From NCBI RefSeq assembly GCF_000183135.1, contig NC_014734.1, forward strand, positions 1,488,001 to 1,552,000: a stretch of DNA of 64,000 nt, given 5' to 3'. A program made the position numbers and the translations under genes. The first letter of the stretch is position 1. Each line of letters opens with the position of its first letter. This DNA comes from Paludibacter propionicigenes WB4. GTDB taxonomy: Bacteria; Bacteroidota; Bacteroidia; Bacteroidales; Paludibacteraceae. Of the stretch, positions 1-8,361 are shown piece after piece. Below the pieces are notes generated by a model that did no database searches, was not told where the DNA came from, and saw only the letters and a list, made by a program, of their open reading frames with translations.

Positions 1-1
1 A

Positions 2-145
2 ATATTCGGGGTGTTGAGATTGATTCCGCTCAGCCTGAGAGACAGAATTTACAGATATATTGCCGCAAAACGTTACAGCTTATTCGGGAAACGCACTTCC
101 TGTTTCTTGCCGACTCCCGAAAATGAAAAAAGATTCTCATTGTAA
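2..145 (+). CDS. C-terminal end of a DCC-family (DUF393) thiol-disulfide oxidoreductase-like protein, cut by window start
   Basis: An open frame runs from the first bases to a TAA at 143-145. Its translation contains RLIPLSLRDRIYRYIAAKRY followed by FGKR and a Cys-x(4)-Pro stretch. This matches the C-terminal signature of the small DCC family (YuxK/DUF393), whose members pair an N-terminal DxxCxxC motif with an arginine-rich tail. The N-terminal cysteines lie outside the window, so neither activity nor start can be judged. The function of the family is poorly defined; a redox role is inferred from the cysteines. Identification rests on the tail only. Confidence 0.6.
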   Translation: MFGVLRLIPLSLRDRIYRYIAAKRYSLFGKRTSCFLPTPENEKRFSL

Positions 146-181
146 TGCTACAAAATTGATACAATATTACATCTTTTGCTG

Positions 182-189
182 TAACTTTG
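182..189 (+). promoter_or_regulatory. Bacteroidetes -7 promoter element upstream of the PBP1A gene
   Basis: TAACTTTG fits the TAnnTTTG consensus and lies 52 bp before the ATG at 242. A TTG lies at 156-158, 23 bp upstream, slightly wider than the usual 19-20 bp. The A/T-rich leader has no Shine-Dalgarno sequence, as is normal in this phylum. Confidence 0.5.
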
Positions 190-241
190 CGCCGAATTTA
201 AATTATCGACTGTAGATAAAAATAATAAGCCGTCATAAAAA

Positions 242-2671
242 ATGATTACTGAATTTATTAAAAAGTGGTGGAGCAAGTTTTTGACTTACCTTCCTATAAT
301 CCTTGAGTTTATTAAAGTATGGTGGGGTAAATTTATAGCATGGCGCAAAGTCCGCCTGGCACGCTATCGCGGATTGGTTTGGTACCGTAAAATTGCCAAC
401 CTCTTTCTTACTTCTATTGTATTATTCCTGCTTTATCTTTTCATTGTCGATATCAATTTCTTATGGTTGTTTGGTAAATCGCCCAGCCTGAGAAGCATTA
501 GTGACCCCAACCAAAGTGTTGCTTCTGTCATTTACACATCGGATGGCAAAGTGCTCGGCAAGTATTTCCGCGAAAACAGAACCCCTGTGACCTACGAAGA
601 GATTTCGCCCAAGCTTATCAAAACATTAATTTCTACAGAAGACGAACGTTTTTATAAACATTTCGGCATTGATTTCGAAGGAGTTTTTGCAGCGATAAAA
701 GATATGACCAAAGGTCGCAGTCGTGGTGCCAGCACCATCACTCAGCAGTTGGTGAAAAATATGTATAAAACCCGAAACCAGTACTCAAAAGGCATATTCG
801 GTTACATACCCGGCGTAAAACTTATCATCAGCAAAACCAAAGAATGGACTACGGCAGTAAAAATTGAAATGTTTTACAGCAAAAAAGACATTCTTACCAT
901 GTACCTGAACACTGTGGACTTCGGCAGCAACTCGTTCGGGATACACACAGCGGCCAAAACATTCTTTAACACCACACCCGCCAAGCTTAACTACGAGCAG
1001 TCGGCTACGCTGGTAGGTTTGCTCAAAGCCACTACTTCGTACAGCCCCATTGCGCACCCCAAAAGATCGACGGTGCGCCGCAACGTGGTGCTGGACAATC
1101 TGGCAAGGCTAAAAGTAATAAACAAACATGAGTGCGACTCGCTAAAACAGATTCCGATACGACTGAACTACAACGTAGAGCAATCGTACGACGGCGATGC
1201 GCTTCACTTCCGGGCTTATCTGGAAAAATACCTGCAGAAATGGGAAGAGGAAAACGGGTACGACATCTATTCCGATGGATTGAAAATCTATGTGACCATC
1301 GACTCGCGCATGCAGAAATATGCCGAAGAAGCACTGAACAAACAAATGCGCAGCATACAGCGGAAATTTGACGACCATTGGCGCGGTCAGAATCCGTGGC
1401 AGGATGAAAACCACAAAGACATTGTAAACTTTGTGGAAGACATTGCCCGCAAGACCAAAGCCTACGCTTCGCTCTCGGCGCGATACAAGAATCACCCCGA
1501 CTCCATTACCTATTATCTGAACAAACCGCACCGCACCAAAGTATTCGACTACGAAACCGGAGAAAAGGAAATGTTCATAAGCATTATGGACTCCATCCGG
1601 TATATGAACCGTTTTATGCACAGTAGCTTTGTGGCCATGGAACCCCAAACCGGAAACGTGAAAGCCTGGGTGGGCGATATTGATTTCAAATTCTGGAAAT
1701 ATGACAAAGTTGCACAGTCCAAGCGTCAGCCGGGTTCTACATTCAAGCTGTTCGTTTATACAGCAGCCATGATGCACGGCATGTCGCCCTGCGATATGAT
1801 GGTGGACAAACAGGTTACGTGGAACTATAAAGAAGGCAATAAAGACAAATCGTGGACGCCCCGCAATGCCAATGGGTACAGTCTGGGCTATGCCGTATCG
1901 CTGAAAAATGCCTTTGCGCAATCTATCAACACCATTGCTGTGCAGGTAGCCCAACAAGTGGGAATACCCGAGATTATAAAATACGCTCACCTGCTGGGCA
2001 TTCAGACTCCGCTGGAAAACAAACCTTCCACTTGTCTCGGATCGTCGGACGTGTCCCTGCTTGAACTGGTAAACTCGTTCGGCACAGTAATAAACGAGGG
2101 TAACTATCACGAACCGATTCTGGTAAGCCGCATAGAAGACCAGGAAGGTAACGTAATATACGAAAAGAAGACAGAGCAAAAACGCGTAATACCTTACGAA
2201 GATGCCTGGCTGATGACCGAGATGCTCAAAGGCGGTATGACCGAGCCCGGCGGAACTTCGCGCGCTTTGTGGAGCTGGGATTTGTTCCATTACAATACCG
2301 ACTTTGGTGGAAAAACCGGAACTTCATCCAACCACTCCGACGCATGGTTTGTAGGCGTAACGCCTAAGCTGATAGGTGGTGCCTGGGTAGGAGGCGAACA
2401 CCGCAGCGTACACTTCCGCACCGGCGAGCTCGGACAAGGAAGCCGCACCGCTTTACCCATATTCGGTATGTTTATGGAAAAAGTACTCAAAGACGAAAGC
2501 CTGAAACAGTACCGCGGCAAGTTCCCTACCAAACCGAAAGAAGAAATTTCGCGCAATTACCAGTGTGTAACTCACCTGCGAGTGGACTCTACAGCGCTGG
2601 ACTCAACCGTAATAGACGATGTGAACATGGAAGAGGACATTCCGGTAAGCGACACACCTACCCCCGAATAA
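242..2671 (+). CDS. mrcA: Class A penicillin-binding protein 1A (glycosyltransferase GT51 plus transpeptidase)
   Basis: A bifunctional peptidoglycan synthase that polymerises lipid II and cross-links stem peptides on the outer face of the inner membrane. The 809-residue protein has a cytoplasmic N-terminus and one membrane segment at about residues 55-75. The GT51 domain shows the catalytic EDERFYKHFGID motif near residue 135. The transpeptidase domain shows the active-site Ser-x-x-Lys (GSTFK), the Ser-x-Asn motif (QSINT) and the Lys-Thr-Gly motif (GGKTGTSSN), in the normal order. Length is typical. The C-terminal tail is acidic and Pro/Thr-rich (SDTPTPE). The gene is monocistronic, with its own promoter element upstream and a strong hairpin terminator after it. 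Family assignment is secure; which PBP1 paralogue it represents is not. Confidence 0.95.
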   Translation: MITEFIKKWWSKFLTYLPIILEFIKVWWGKFIAWRKVRLARYRGLVWYRKIANLFLTSIVLFLLYLFIVDINFLWLFGKSPSLRSISDPNQSVASVIYTSDGKVLGKYFRENRTPVTYEEISPKLIKTLISTEDERFYKHFGIDFEGVFAAIKDMTKGRSRGASTITQQLVKNMYKTRNQYSKGIFGYIPGVKLIISKTKEWTTAVKIEMFYSKKDILTMYLNTVDFGSNSFGIHTAAKTFFNTTPAKLNYEQSATLVGLLKATTSYSPIAHPKRSTVRRNVVLDNLARLKVINKHECDSLKQIPIRLNYNVEQSYDGDALHFRAYLEKYLQKWEEENGYDIYSDGLKIYVTIDSRMQKYAEEALNKQMRSIQRKFDDHWRGQNPWQDENHKDIVNFVEDIARKTKAYASLSARYKNHPDSITYYLNKPHRTKVFDYETGEKEMFISIMDSIRYMNRFMHSSFVAMEPQTGNVKAWVGDIDFKFWKYDKVAQSKRQPGSTFKLFVYTAAMMHGMSPCDMMVDKQVTWNYKEGNKDKSWTPRNANGYSLGYAVSLKNAFAQSINTIAVQVAQQVGIPEIIKYAHLLGIQTPLENKPSTCLGSSDVSLLELVNSFGTVINEGNYHEPILVSRIEDQEGNVIYEKKTEQKRVIPYEDAWLMTEMLKGGMTEPGGTSRALWSWDLFHYNTDFGGKTGTSSNHSDAWFVGVTPKLIGGAWVGGEHRSVHFRTGELGQGSRTALPIFGMFMEKVLKDESLKQYRGKFPTKPKEEISRNYQCVTHLRVDSTALDSTVIDDVNMEEDIPVSDTPTPE

Positions 2672-2691
2672 ATAAACAGAACATATTGCAC

Positions 2692-2727
2692 AAAAAGAGA
2701 CGCACCCACCTGCGTCTCTTTTTGTTT
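2692..2727 (+). terminator. Rho-independent terminator after the PBP1A gene
   Basis: The 13-bp perfect arms AAAAAGAGACGCA and TGCGTCTCTTTTT enclose a CCCACC loop and run into a T-rich tail, 20 bp after the stop codon. Confidence 0.85.
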
Positions 2728-2800
2728 TTCTACATCCCCCATCAACAGTACATTTTACTAGTTTTACGAAAAATATCTAAAAATATTTATCGTAACATTG

Positions 2801-2830
2801 TTGGTTTTTAAGGTTAATGTTTTATATTTG
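2801..2830 (+). promoter_or_regulatory. Promoter for the small lipoprotein gene (TTG-N19-TATATTTG)
   Basis: TTG at 2801-2803 and TATATTTG at 2823-2830 are spaced 19 bp apart, matching the Bacteroidetes -33/-7 consensus. The predicted leader to the ATG at 2960 is about 120 nt, unusually long for this window. Confidence 0.6.
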
Positions 2831-2959
2831 TTGTGCAATTGATCTTTGAATAATTTTAATATTTTCTTTAAAAAATGGAGATTCCCGAAAACCCACAACA
2901 GAGTAGGGAGCGTAAGCCGAAAAGCTAGAGAGTAGGCAAAAAAATAAAAAAAAAGAAGA

Positions 2960-3454
2960 ATGAAATTTTTTACTAAACTCATGTCAGTTGTAATGGTGCT
3001 GACACTTTTTTCTGGTTGTGCTTCAATTGTAAGTAGAAGCAACTGGCCGCTGGCGGTGAATACTAATCCGAGTGGTGCAAAAGTAGAGATAACGGATAGA
3101 AAAGGGTACACCGTTTATAGCGGAACTTCGCCAATGATTGTAAAATTAAAATCAGGAGCTGGATTCTTTTCAAAACAATCTTACACCATCAAATTATCGC
3201 TCGAAGGCTATAACGAGAAAATCATTCCTGTTCAATGCGATTTAAATGGTTGGTATTTCGGGAATATAATTTTTGGTGGATTCATTGGGCTTTTAATCGT
3301 TGACCCTGCCACCGGCGCAATGTACCGACTTGACAGAGAATATATCAATGAAACTCTGACGAAATCTACGACTAACAATCAAGTCACACTAGAAATCAAA
3401 AACATTAATGATATTTCGAAAGAGGATAAAGCTCACCTAATTGCTATAAAATAG
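2960..3454 (+). CDS. Small lipoprotein with a PEGA-like beta-sandwich region
   Basis: The 164-residue product begins with a lipoprotein signal (hydrophobic core to about residue 18, then the lipobox LFSGC with Cys20), so it should be lipidated and membrane-anchored. Residues 32-80 (NTNPSGAKVEI, then YSGTSPMIVKLKSG, then KLSLEGY) resemble a PEGA domain, a surface-exposed beta-sandwich of unknown ligand. A Gly/Ile-rich hydrophobic stretch near residues 98-112 (GNIIFGGFIGLLIVD) could be a second membrane-interacting segment. The gene is short and isolated. Its last codons form one arm of the hairpin at 3430-3468, and an attC-like inverted repeat follows. The specific function is unknown; the PEGA assignment is by eye. 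Confidence 0.6.
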   Translation: MKFFTKLMSVVMVLTLFSGCASIVSRSNWPLAVNTNPSGAKVEITDRKGYTVYSGTSPMIVKLKSGAGFFSKQSYTIKLSLEGYNEKIIPVQCDLNGWYFGNIIFGGFIGLLIVDPATGAMYRLDREYINETLTKSTTNNQVTLEIKNINDISKEDKAHLIAIK

Positions 3455-3468
3455 CAATCAAGTGAGCT
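3430..3468 (+). terminator. Stem-loop overlapping the lipoprotein stop codon
   Basis: Nested arms AGCTCAC/GTGAGCT and TTGCTA/TAGCAA enclose the end of the reading frame. No T-run follows, so termination would be weak. It may instead protect the mRNA 3' end. Confidence 0.4.
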
Positions 3469-3480
3469 GATTAAAATATC

Positions 3481-3590
3481 ACGGTACGCTGCACTTTCGG
3501 ATTCCGGTTCTATCAAAAAGCTATAAAGATTGACAGTGTGCTACATCGAACACTGAGACAAGGGAATTCGGGAGTGCAACGTACCGTTAG
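3481..3590. repeat. Long imperfect inverted repeat with attC-like ends
   Basis: Arm 3481-3503 (acggtacgctgcac...) is nearly complementary to arm 3565-3587 (...gtgcaacgtaccgt), with mismatches at a few positions. The arms enclose 61 bp. The right arm runs directly into CGTTAGTTGG, which resembles the R' core (GTTRRRY-type) of integron attC sites. The expected partner AAC on the left side is not present. The total span of about 110 bp is within attC size range. No integrase gene is visible, so this is recorded only as an inverted repeat. Confidence 0.5.
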
Positions 3591-3646
3591 TTGGAGCAAA
3601 AAAGCATATTTCACTATCAGGCATAAATCTATAATACCAATAGTTT

Positions 3647-4312
3647 ATGAATAGAAATAATGGTAATGACAAATTGAGATTCTTCGATATTGTTATTGTA
3701 GTGCTCTCAATATATGTTCTGTTTGCGCTTGTTATTGATAGCTTTTTTAAGTTGGCTCCTGAAGTCTCAAAACTGCTATATCTCATAGATGATTTAATCT
3801 GCGTTCTCTTTTTATACGACTTCTTTTATCGGTTTATAAAAGCTCCATCCAAATTAAAATTTATGAAATGGGGATGGATCGATTTGATTTCGAGCATTCC
3901 GACCTTTGAATATCTTCGGTATGGTAGGTTGATTCGTTTGATAAGACTATTTAGAATTTTGAGAGCATTCAGATCTGTAAAATATTTGACTTCACATATC
4001 TTCAAAACAAGAACTAGAGGTACGTTTTCTACTGTATCGCTAATATCATTCTTAATGCTCATTTTCGGTTCCATTTCTATACTACAAGTAGAAACAGTAC
4101 CCGAGAGTAATATAAAAACAGCAGGAGATGCTATTTGGTGGTCGTTCGTTACCATCACTACTGTTGGTTACGGCGACAAATTTCCTGTCACAGGCGAGGG
4201 CAGAGTAATTGCTGCATTCTTAATGGTTACCGGGGTAACATTGTTTGGCACCTTTACAGGGTTTATTGCTGCATGGTTTATGGGAGATAAATCAAACAAC
4301 AAACAGAGCTGA
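3647..4312 (+). CDS. Voltage-gated potassium channel (6TM Kv-type ion channel)
   Basis: The 221-residue membrane protein has six predicted helices. The fourth carries arginines at every third position (GRLIRLIRLFRILRAFR), the hallmark of an S4 voltage sensor. The pore loop contains the potassium selectivity filter TTVGYGD near residue 170. It lacks a cytoplasmic RCK/TrkA_N domain and ends shortly after S6, so gating is likely by voltage alone. It would form a tetramer in the inner membrane and conduct K+. It stands alone, downstream of the attC-like inverted repeat and convergent with queA. The family is certain; physiological role is inferred. Confidence 0.9.
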   Translation: MNRNNGNDKLRFFDIVIVVLSIYVLFALVIDSFFKLAPEVSKLLYLIDDLICVLFLYDFFYRFIKAPSKLKFMKWGWIDLISSIPTFEYLRYGRLIRLIRLFRILRAFRSVKYLTSHIFKTRTRGTFSTVSLISFLMLIFGSISILQVETVPESNIKTAGDAIWWSFVTITTVGYGDKFPVTGEGRVIAAFLMVTGVTLFGTFTGFIAAWFMGDKSNNKQS

Positions 4313-4393
4313 TCCGCTACTGATAGTCTAATATCCTGAGCCAATAGTCCTCATATAAAATAACATGAATAACCCACTAACCCGTGGATTAGA

Positions 4394-4433
4394 AAAAACA
4401 ACGGCTGAACTTCATTACTGAAATTCAGCCGTT
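4394..4433 (-). terminator. Terminator at the end of the yfhO-queA operon
   Basis: Arms AACGGCTGAA and TTCAGCCGTT (4400-4433) are followed on the minus strand by GTTTTTTC. This makes a rho-independent terminator 20 bp beyond the queA stop. Confidence 0.8.
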
Positions 4434-4453
4434 GTGTATTTATTTTATCCGGA

Positions 4454-5503
4454 TTATATAATCAACATGGCGTCGCCATATACTCCAAATCTGTATTCTT
4501 CTTTTACTGCAATTTCATAGGCTTTCATGATTAAATCATAATCGCCAAAAGCAGCCGTAAGCATTATCAGTGTAGAATATGGCAAATGGAAGTTTGTGAT
4601 CATTGAATTAGCCACCGTGAAGTCGTACGGAGGGAAAATGAATTTATTTGTCCAGCCATCGTAAGGCTTAATTTTGCCTTCGGTGCCCACTACCGTTTCC
4701 AGCGCACGCATTACCGTCACACCCACAGCACAGATATTACGGTTGGCCAGTTGAGCTTCATTTACTTTCTTTACCGTCTCCACCGAAACAGACATTTGTT
4801 CCGAGTCCATTTTATGTTTAGTCAGATCTTCCACGTCTATTTCGCGGAAATTGCCCAAACTCATGTGCGATGTAACATAAGCAGAATCGATACCCTTAAT
4901 CTCCATGCGTTTCAGCAGCTCACGACTAAAGTGCATACCTGCCGCCGGTGCCGAAACAGCACCTTCATTCTTTGCAAAAATGGTTTGAAAACGATCAGCA
5001 TCTTCCGGCTCTACCTCGCGGGTAATGTTGCGTGGTAGGGGAGTTTCACCCAACGAATAAAGTCCTTTTTTGAACTCGTCGTGCGTACCGTCGAATAAGA
5101 AACGCAACGTACGTCCACGAGAGGTAGTATTATCAATTACTTCCGCCACGATAGAGTCGTCCTCGCCAAAATACAATTTATTTCCAATGCGGATTTTACG
5201 TGCAGGCTCTACCAGCACATCCCAAAGGCGCATTTCATGATTCAACTCGCGCAGCAAAAAAACCTCAATCTGAGCACCGGTTTTCTCTTTGTTACCGTAC
5301 AAACGGGCCGGAAAAACCTTGGTATCGTTAAAGATGAACAAGTCGTTTTCGTTAAAGTATTCAAGTACATCTTTAAACGCTCTGTGTTCGATTTCTCCGG
5401 TTTTGCGATGCACTACCATTAAACGCGATTCGTCGCGATGCTTAGACGGATACTGAGCAATAAGCTCATCCGGCAACTTGAATTTAAACTTTGATAACTT
5501 CAT
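4454..5503 (-). CDS. queA: S-adenosylmethionine:tRNA ribosyltransferase-isomerase QueA
   Basis: Transfers and isomerises the ribosyl moiety of SAM onto 7-aminomethyl-7-deazaguanine at the wobble position of tRNAs, giving epoxyqueuosine. The 349 residues match the family length. Visible signatures are LIAQYP with SRLMVV at the start, [13 protein letters not shown] near residue 58, [15 protein letters not shown] and [17 protein letters not shown] near the C-terminus. The usual THVGxGTF stretch reads SHMSLGNF here, a variation I believe is common in Bacteroidetes homologues. It is the last gene of the minus-strand operon starting with yfhO and ends at a strong terminator. Confidence 0.95.
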   Translation of the reverse strand: MKLSKFKFKLPDELIAQYPSKHRDESRLMVVHRKTGEIEHRAFKDVLEYFNENDLFIFNDTKVFPARLYGNKEKTGAQIEVFLLRELNHEMRLWDVLVEPARKIRIGNKLYFGEDDSIVAEVIDNTTSRGRTLRFLFDGTHDEFKKGLYSLGETPLPRNITREVEPEDADRFQTIFAKNEGAVSAPAAGMHFSRELLKRMEIKGIDSAYVTSHMSLGNFREIDVEDLTKHKMDSEQMSVSVETVKKVNEAQLANRNICAVGVTVMRALETVVGTEGKIKPYDGWTNKFIFPPYDFTVANSMITNFHLPYSTLIMLTAAFGDYDLIMKAYEIAVKEEYRFGVYGDAMLII

Positions 5504-5619
5504 ATTTTATTGTTTATTTAAATGGCTTCAAAATTCTGTAGAGAATTCTAAAGTCATGTTTTTGTGAATTCTATTTTATCGTAATGGGTTATTTTCAATA
5601 AACTACCCATCAGTATATC

Positions 5620-6324
5620 TTATTCCATTTCGACAGCCCGGGCTTCTTTATCCAGAAACTCTACTAAATCATCAATCTGCCAGCAGTCGTTCAACTTAAT
5701 GTCGCCAATCCGCGTTCTTTCCAATGCTGTTAAGTGTGCTCCACTGCCCAGCGCCAATCCAATGTCGCGCGCCAAAGCACGGATGTAGGTTCCTTTGCTG
5801 CATACCACCCTTATTTTGAGCACCGGCAGTGCAAAGTCCAGTATTTCAATCTCATCTATAACCAACAACTTGGGCTTTAGTTCAACCTCCTGCCCCTCAC
5901 GGGCATAATCGTAGGCACGTTTGCCATCTACCTTCACAGCCGAATAAACAGGCGGCACCTGCCATATCTCGCCCAGAAACCGTGGAATTACTTCATCCAC
6001 CAATGCGCGGGTGATATGCTCCGTAGGAAACGTAGCATCCACCGGTAATTCCAAATCGAACGAAGGTGTGGTGGCTCCCAGTTCCAGCGTTGCAATATAT
6101 TCCTTAGTTTGATACTGAAAACTCTCGATTAGCTTTGTCGATTTTCCGGTACAAATTATCATCACTCCAGTAGCCAAAGGGTCGAGCGTTCCGGCATGTC
6201 CCACTTTGAGCTTTTTCATCTTCAGCGTTTTTTGTAGCTTCCACCGCACTTTACTCACCAGATTGAACGACGTCCACGTCAATGGTTTGGCTACATGCAA
6301 CACTTCTCCTTCTACGAAATTCAT
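5620..6324 (-). CDS. truB: tRNA pseudouridine(55) synthase TruB
   Basis: Converts U55 to pseudouridine in the T-loop of tRNAs. The 234-residue protein carries the catalytic motif GHAGTLDPLATG with Asp48, the substrate-loop YQTKEY, PPVYSAVKVDGKRAYDYAREG and the CSKGTYIRALARDIG motif. It is shorter than the E. coli enzyme because it lacks most of the C-terminal PUA region, as usual for Bacteroidetes TruB. It lies between uppP (59-bp gap) and queA in one operon, linking two tRNA-modification enzymes. Confidence 0.95.
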   Translation of the reverse strand: MNFVEGEVLHVAKPLTWTSFNLVSKVRWKLQKTLKMKKLKVGHAGTLDPLATGVMIICTGKSTKLIESFQYQTKEYIATLELGATTPSFDLELPVDATFPTEHITRALVDEVIPRFLGEIWQVPPVYSAVKVDGKRAYDYAREGQEVELKPKLLVIDEIEILDFALPVLKIRVVCSKGTYIRALARDIGLALGSGAHLTALERTRIGDIKLNDCWQIDDLVEFLDKEARAVEME

Positions 6325-6383
6325 CTTTATATTTTAATTGAGGTGTATGATAAAATCACCATTTTATTCGCTCCTCTGTATTA

Positions 6384-7178
6384 TCAAAGAATATTCAAAT
6401 CTACACCCAGAAACAGCAACACAAGGATGGCAACACCCACAATAATTCTATAATATCCAAACGCTTTGAAACCGTATTTGGTCAGGAAGCCAATGAAAAA
6501 TTTAATGGCTATCATGGCTACCACAAAGGCTACCAGGTTACCAACCAACAACGTTACCAGATTTTCCGACAACATTGATTTTCCGGCCGGATCCATAAAT
6601 AGTTTTAGTAATTTATAGCCCGAAGCAGCTGCCATGGTTGGTACTGCCAGGAAAAACGAAAATTCAGCTGCATTCTTGCGGGTTAGCTTGGTAGTCATAC
6701 CACCCACAATGCTGGCCATAGAGCGAGACACCCCGGGAATCATTGCAATACATTGGAAAAATCCGACTTTAAGAGCACGTTTCCAATCCATTGTCTGGTC
6801 GTCATTCGGCTTATTGAACCATTTATCTACAAATAACATTAAGATTCCACCCAATACCAGCATAATAGCCACTACTTCAACGTTCTCCAGCAGCGAGTCT
6901 ATTTTATCGCTAAACAGAAAACCCAATACCAATGCCGGAATAACCGCCACTATCAGCTTCCAGTAGAAATCCAATGATTGAAAAAAACGTTTCCAGTACA
7001 GCACCACTACCGACAGAATTGCTCCAAACTGTATATTGACCGTGAAAGCCTTTACAAATTCGGTACTCTCAATTGACAACAGCTTTTGAGCTATAATCAT
7101 GTGACCTGTGGAGGATACAGGCAAAAACTCCGTTATTCCTTCTACGATAGCCAGAATAATCGTCTGAATTAAATTCAT
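6384..7178 (-). CDS. uppP: Undecaprenyl-diphosphatase UppP/BacA
   Basis: An integral membrane phosphatase that dephosphorylates undecaprenyl pyrophosphate to recycle the lipid carrier for peptidoglycan and O-antigen synthesis; members confer bacitracin tolerance. The 264 residues, eight or so hydrophobic helices, the N-terminal [14 protein letters not shown] motif (catalytic Glu and Ser/His) and the [14 protein letters not shown] motif near residue 150 are all present. Only 2 bp separate it from the DUF3098 gene upstream, so the two are probably translationally coupled. Confidence 0.95.
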   Translation of the reverse strand: MNLIQTIILAIVEGITEFLPVSSTGHMIIAQKLLSIESTEFVKAFTVNIQFGAILSVVVLYWKRFFQSLDFYWKLIVAVIPALVLGFLFSDKIDSLLENVEVVAIMLVLGGILMLFVDKWFNKPNDDQTMDWKRALKVGFFQCIAMIPGVSRSMASIVGGMTTKLTRKNAAEFSFFLAVPTMAAASGYKLLKLFMDPAGKSMLSENLVTLLVGNLVAFVVAMIAIKFFIGFLTKYGFKAFGYYRIIVGVAILVLLFLGVDLNIL

Positions 7179-7180
7179 TC

Positions 7181-7408
7181 TTATTTTGTTTTTGGTTTGT
7201 AAAGTATAGCGAAAATAATAGATACAAAACCAAATAATGAAATCATAGGACCAACGGTAATACGACGGAAACTATAAATATCAGGATTAAATTCTTTTAC
7301 GGTTGAAGAACCTGTCATCAAAACAAAGCCCAGTATAACTATTGCAAAACCAATTGCAATCAATATCATATTAATCTTACCCAGCGTGAAATGTTTGTCG
7401 TTTTCCAT
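7181..7408 (-). CDS. DUF3098 two-helix membrane protein
   Basis: A 75-residue protein with two transmembrane segments (about residues 12-33 and 52-70) joined by a short loop containing [11 protein letters not shown]. This pattern and its position between ftsX and uppP are characteristic of DUF3098, a Bacteroidetes-specific family of unknown function. Conserved linkage to ftsX and uppP suggests a role in envelope biogenesis or division, but this is inference from context. It is in the same transcription unit as both neighbours. Confidence 0.85.
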   Translation of the reverse strand: MENDKHFTLGKINMILIAIGFAIVILGFVLMTGSSTVKEFNPDIYSFRRITVGPMISLFGFVSIIFAILYKPKTK

Positions 7409-7447
7409 ATTGTTTTTATATTAATGAGTTGAATAAACAAAGATTTT

Positions 7448-8329
7448 TTAAATTGAGAACATATCGTTCGTGCGCATCTTCAAATACCGCCCTACAGCGG
7501 CATAAGACGACAAGCCTGCAAGCATAACTCCCGATATTATCACGATAATACCAACAAAAATAAAGTTGAGATAGTTGGCAAAAAGTTCCGAAACTCCAAA
7601 CTGGTATTGAACAAAATACACAATACCCGCTAATAGAAATATCGAAATAAATGAAGCTATCAGTCCGTTAATCATACTGCTGATCATGTAAGGTTTACGT
7701 ATAAACCAGGGAGTAGCACCCACCAACTTCATCGTGTTAATCAAAAAGCGGTTTGAATATAACGATAACCGAATGGTATTGTTGATAAGCGCTACCGAAA
7801 CAACAAGCAACACCAGAGCCAATCCCAATAAAATAAGACTTACCTTCTTCACATTATCGTTTACAAGACTCACCATATCTTTTTGATACACCACCCTGTT
7901 GATATGATCGAATGTCTTCAACTTCTGTTCAACAACCGACACACTGTCGTTATTGGCATACAGCGCGTGTAGTTTTACTTCCAATGAAGCTTTAAGCGGA
8001 TTATAGCCCAAAAAGTCCTGTGGATTTTCGCCCAGACTGCTGATATGATCTTTCAGCGCATCTGCTTTCGAAATGTATTCAACCGTTTTAGCATAAGGAG
8101 ATGCTTTCAAATAATCCTCTATCCGCTTCACTTCGGAACTACGAATTCCATCATCCAGAATAATCGATAAATTAATGTTCTCCTTCACATACGTGCTCAT
8201 GTCCCGAGCCACAAAAAGAAGTAGAAAAACCAACCCAACTAAAAACAAAACCAGCGACATACTTATAGTCGACGTCAAATGTATCTTTAACGATCCCGGT
8301 TTGATTACCTTTGTTCTTTGTTTATTCAT
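7448..8329 (-). CDS. ftsX: Cell division permease FtsX
   Basis: The membrane subunit of the FtsEX complex, which couples cytoplasmic ATPase FtsE to periplasmic peptidoglycan hydrolase activation at the septum. The 293 residues show an N-terminal helix at about 20-40, an extracytoplasmic domain (about 40-165, including the INLSIILDD start), and three C-terminal helices. The MKLVGATPWFIRKPYM motif typical of FtsX precedes the third helix. No ftsE is adjacent, which is common in Bacteroidetes. It lies 32 bp after yfhO and 39 bp before the DUF3098 gene. Confidence 0.92.
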   Translation of the reverse strand: MNKQRTKVIKPGSLKIHLTSTISMSLVLFLVGLVFLLLFVARDMSTYVKENINLSIILDDGIRSSEVKRIEDYLKASPYAKTVEYISKADALKDHISSLGENPQDFLGYNPLKASLEVKLHALYANNDSVSVVEQKLKTFDHINRVVYQKDMVSLVNDNVKKVSLILLGLALVLLVVSVALINNTIRLSLYSNRFLINTMKLVGATPWFIRKPYMISSMINGLIASFISIFLLAGIVYFVQYQFGVSELFANYLNFIFVGIIVIISGVMLAGLSSYAAVGRYLKMRTNDMFSI

Positions 8330-8361
8330 TTTTTATTCTGAGATTATTAAATTTAAACGTA

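Noticed and set aside
1142-2290. 382-codon minus-strand frame opposite the PBP1A gene
   Set aside because: Antisense shadow of a clear plus-strand gene; its composition (Val, Phe, His rich) is not protein-like and no motif is visible.
2875-2928. 17-codon leader frame before the lipoprotein gene
   Set aside because: Too short and without conservation evidence to call a gene; mentioned only as a leader observation.
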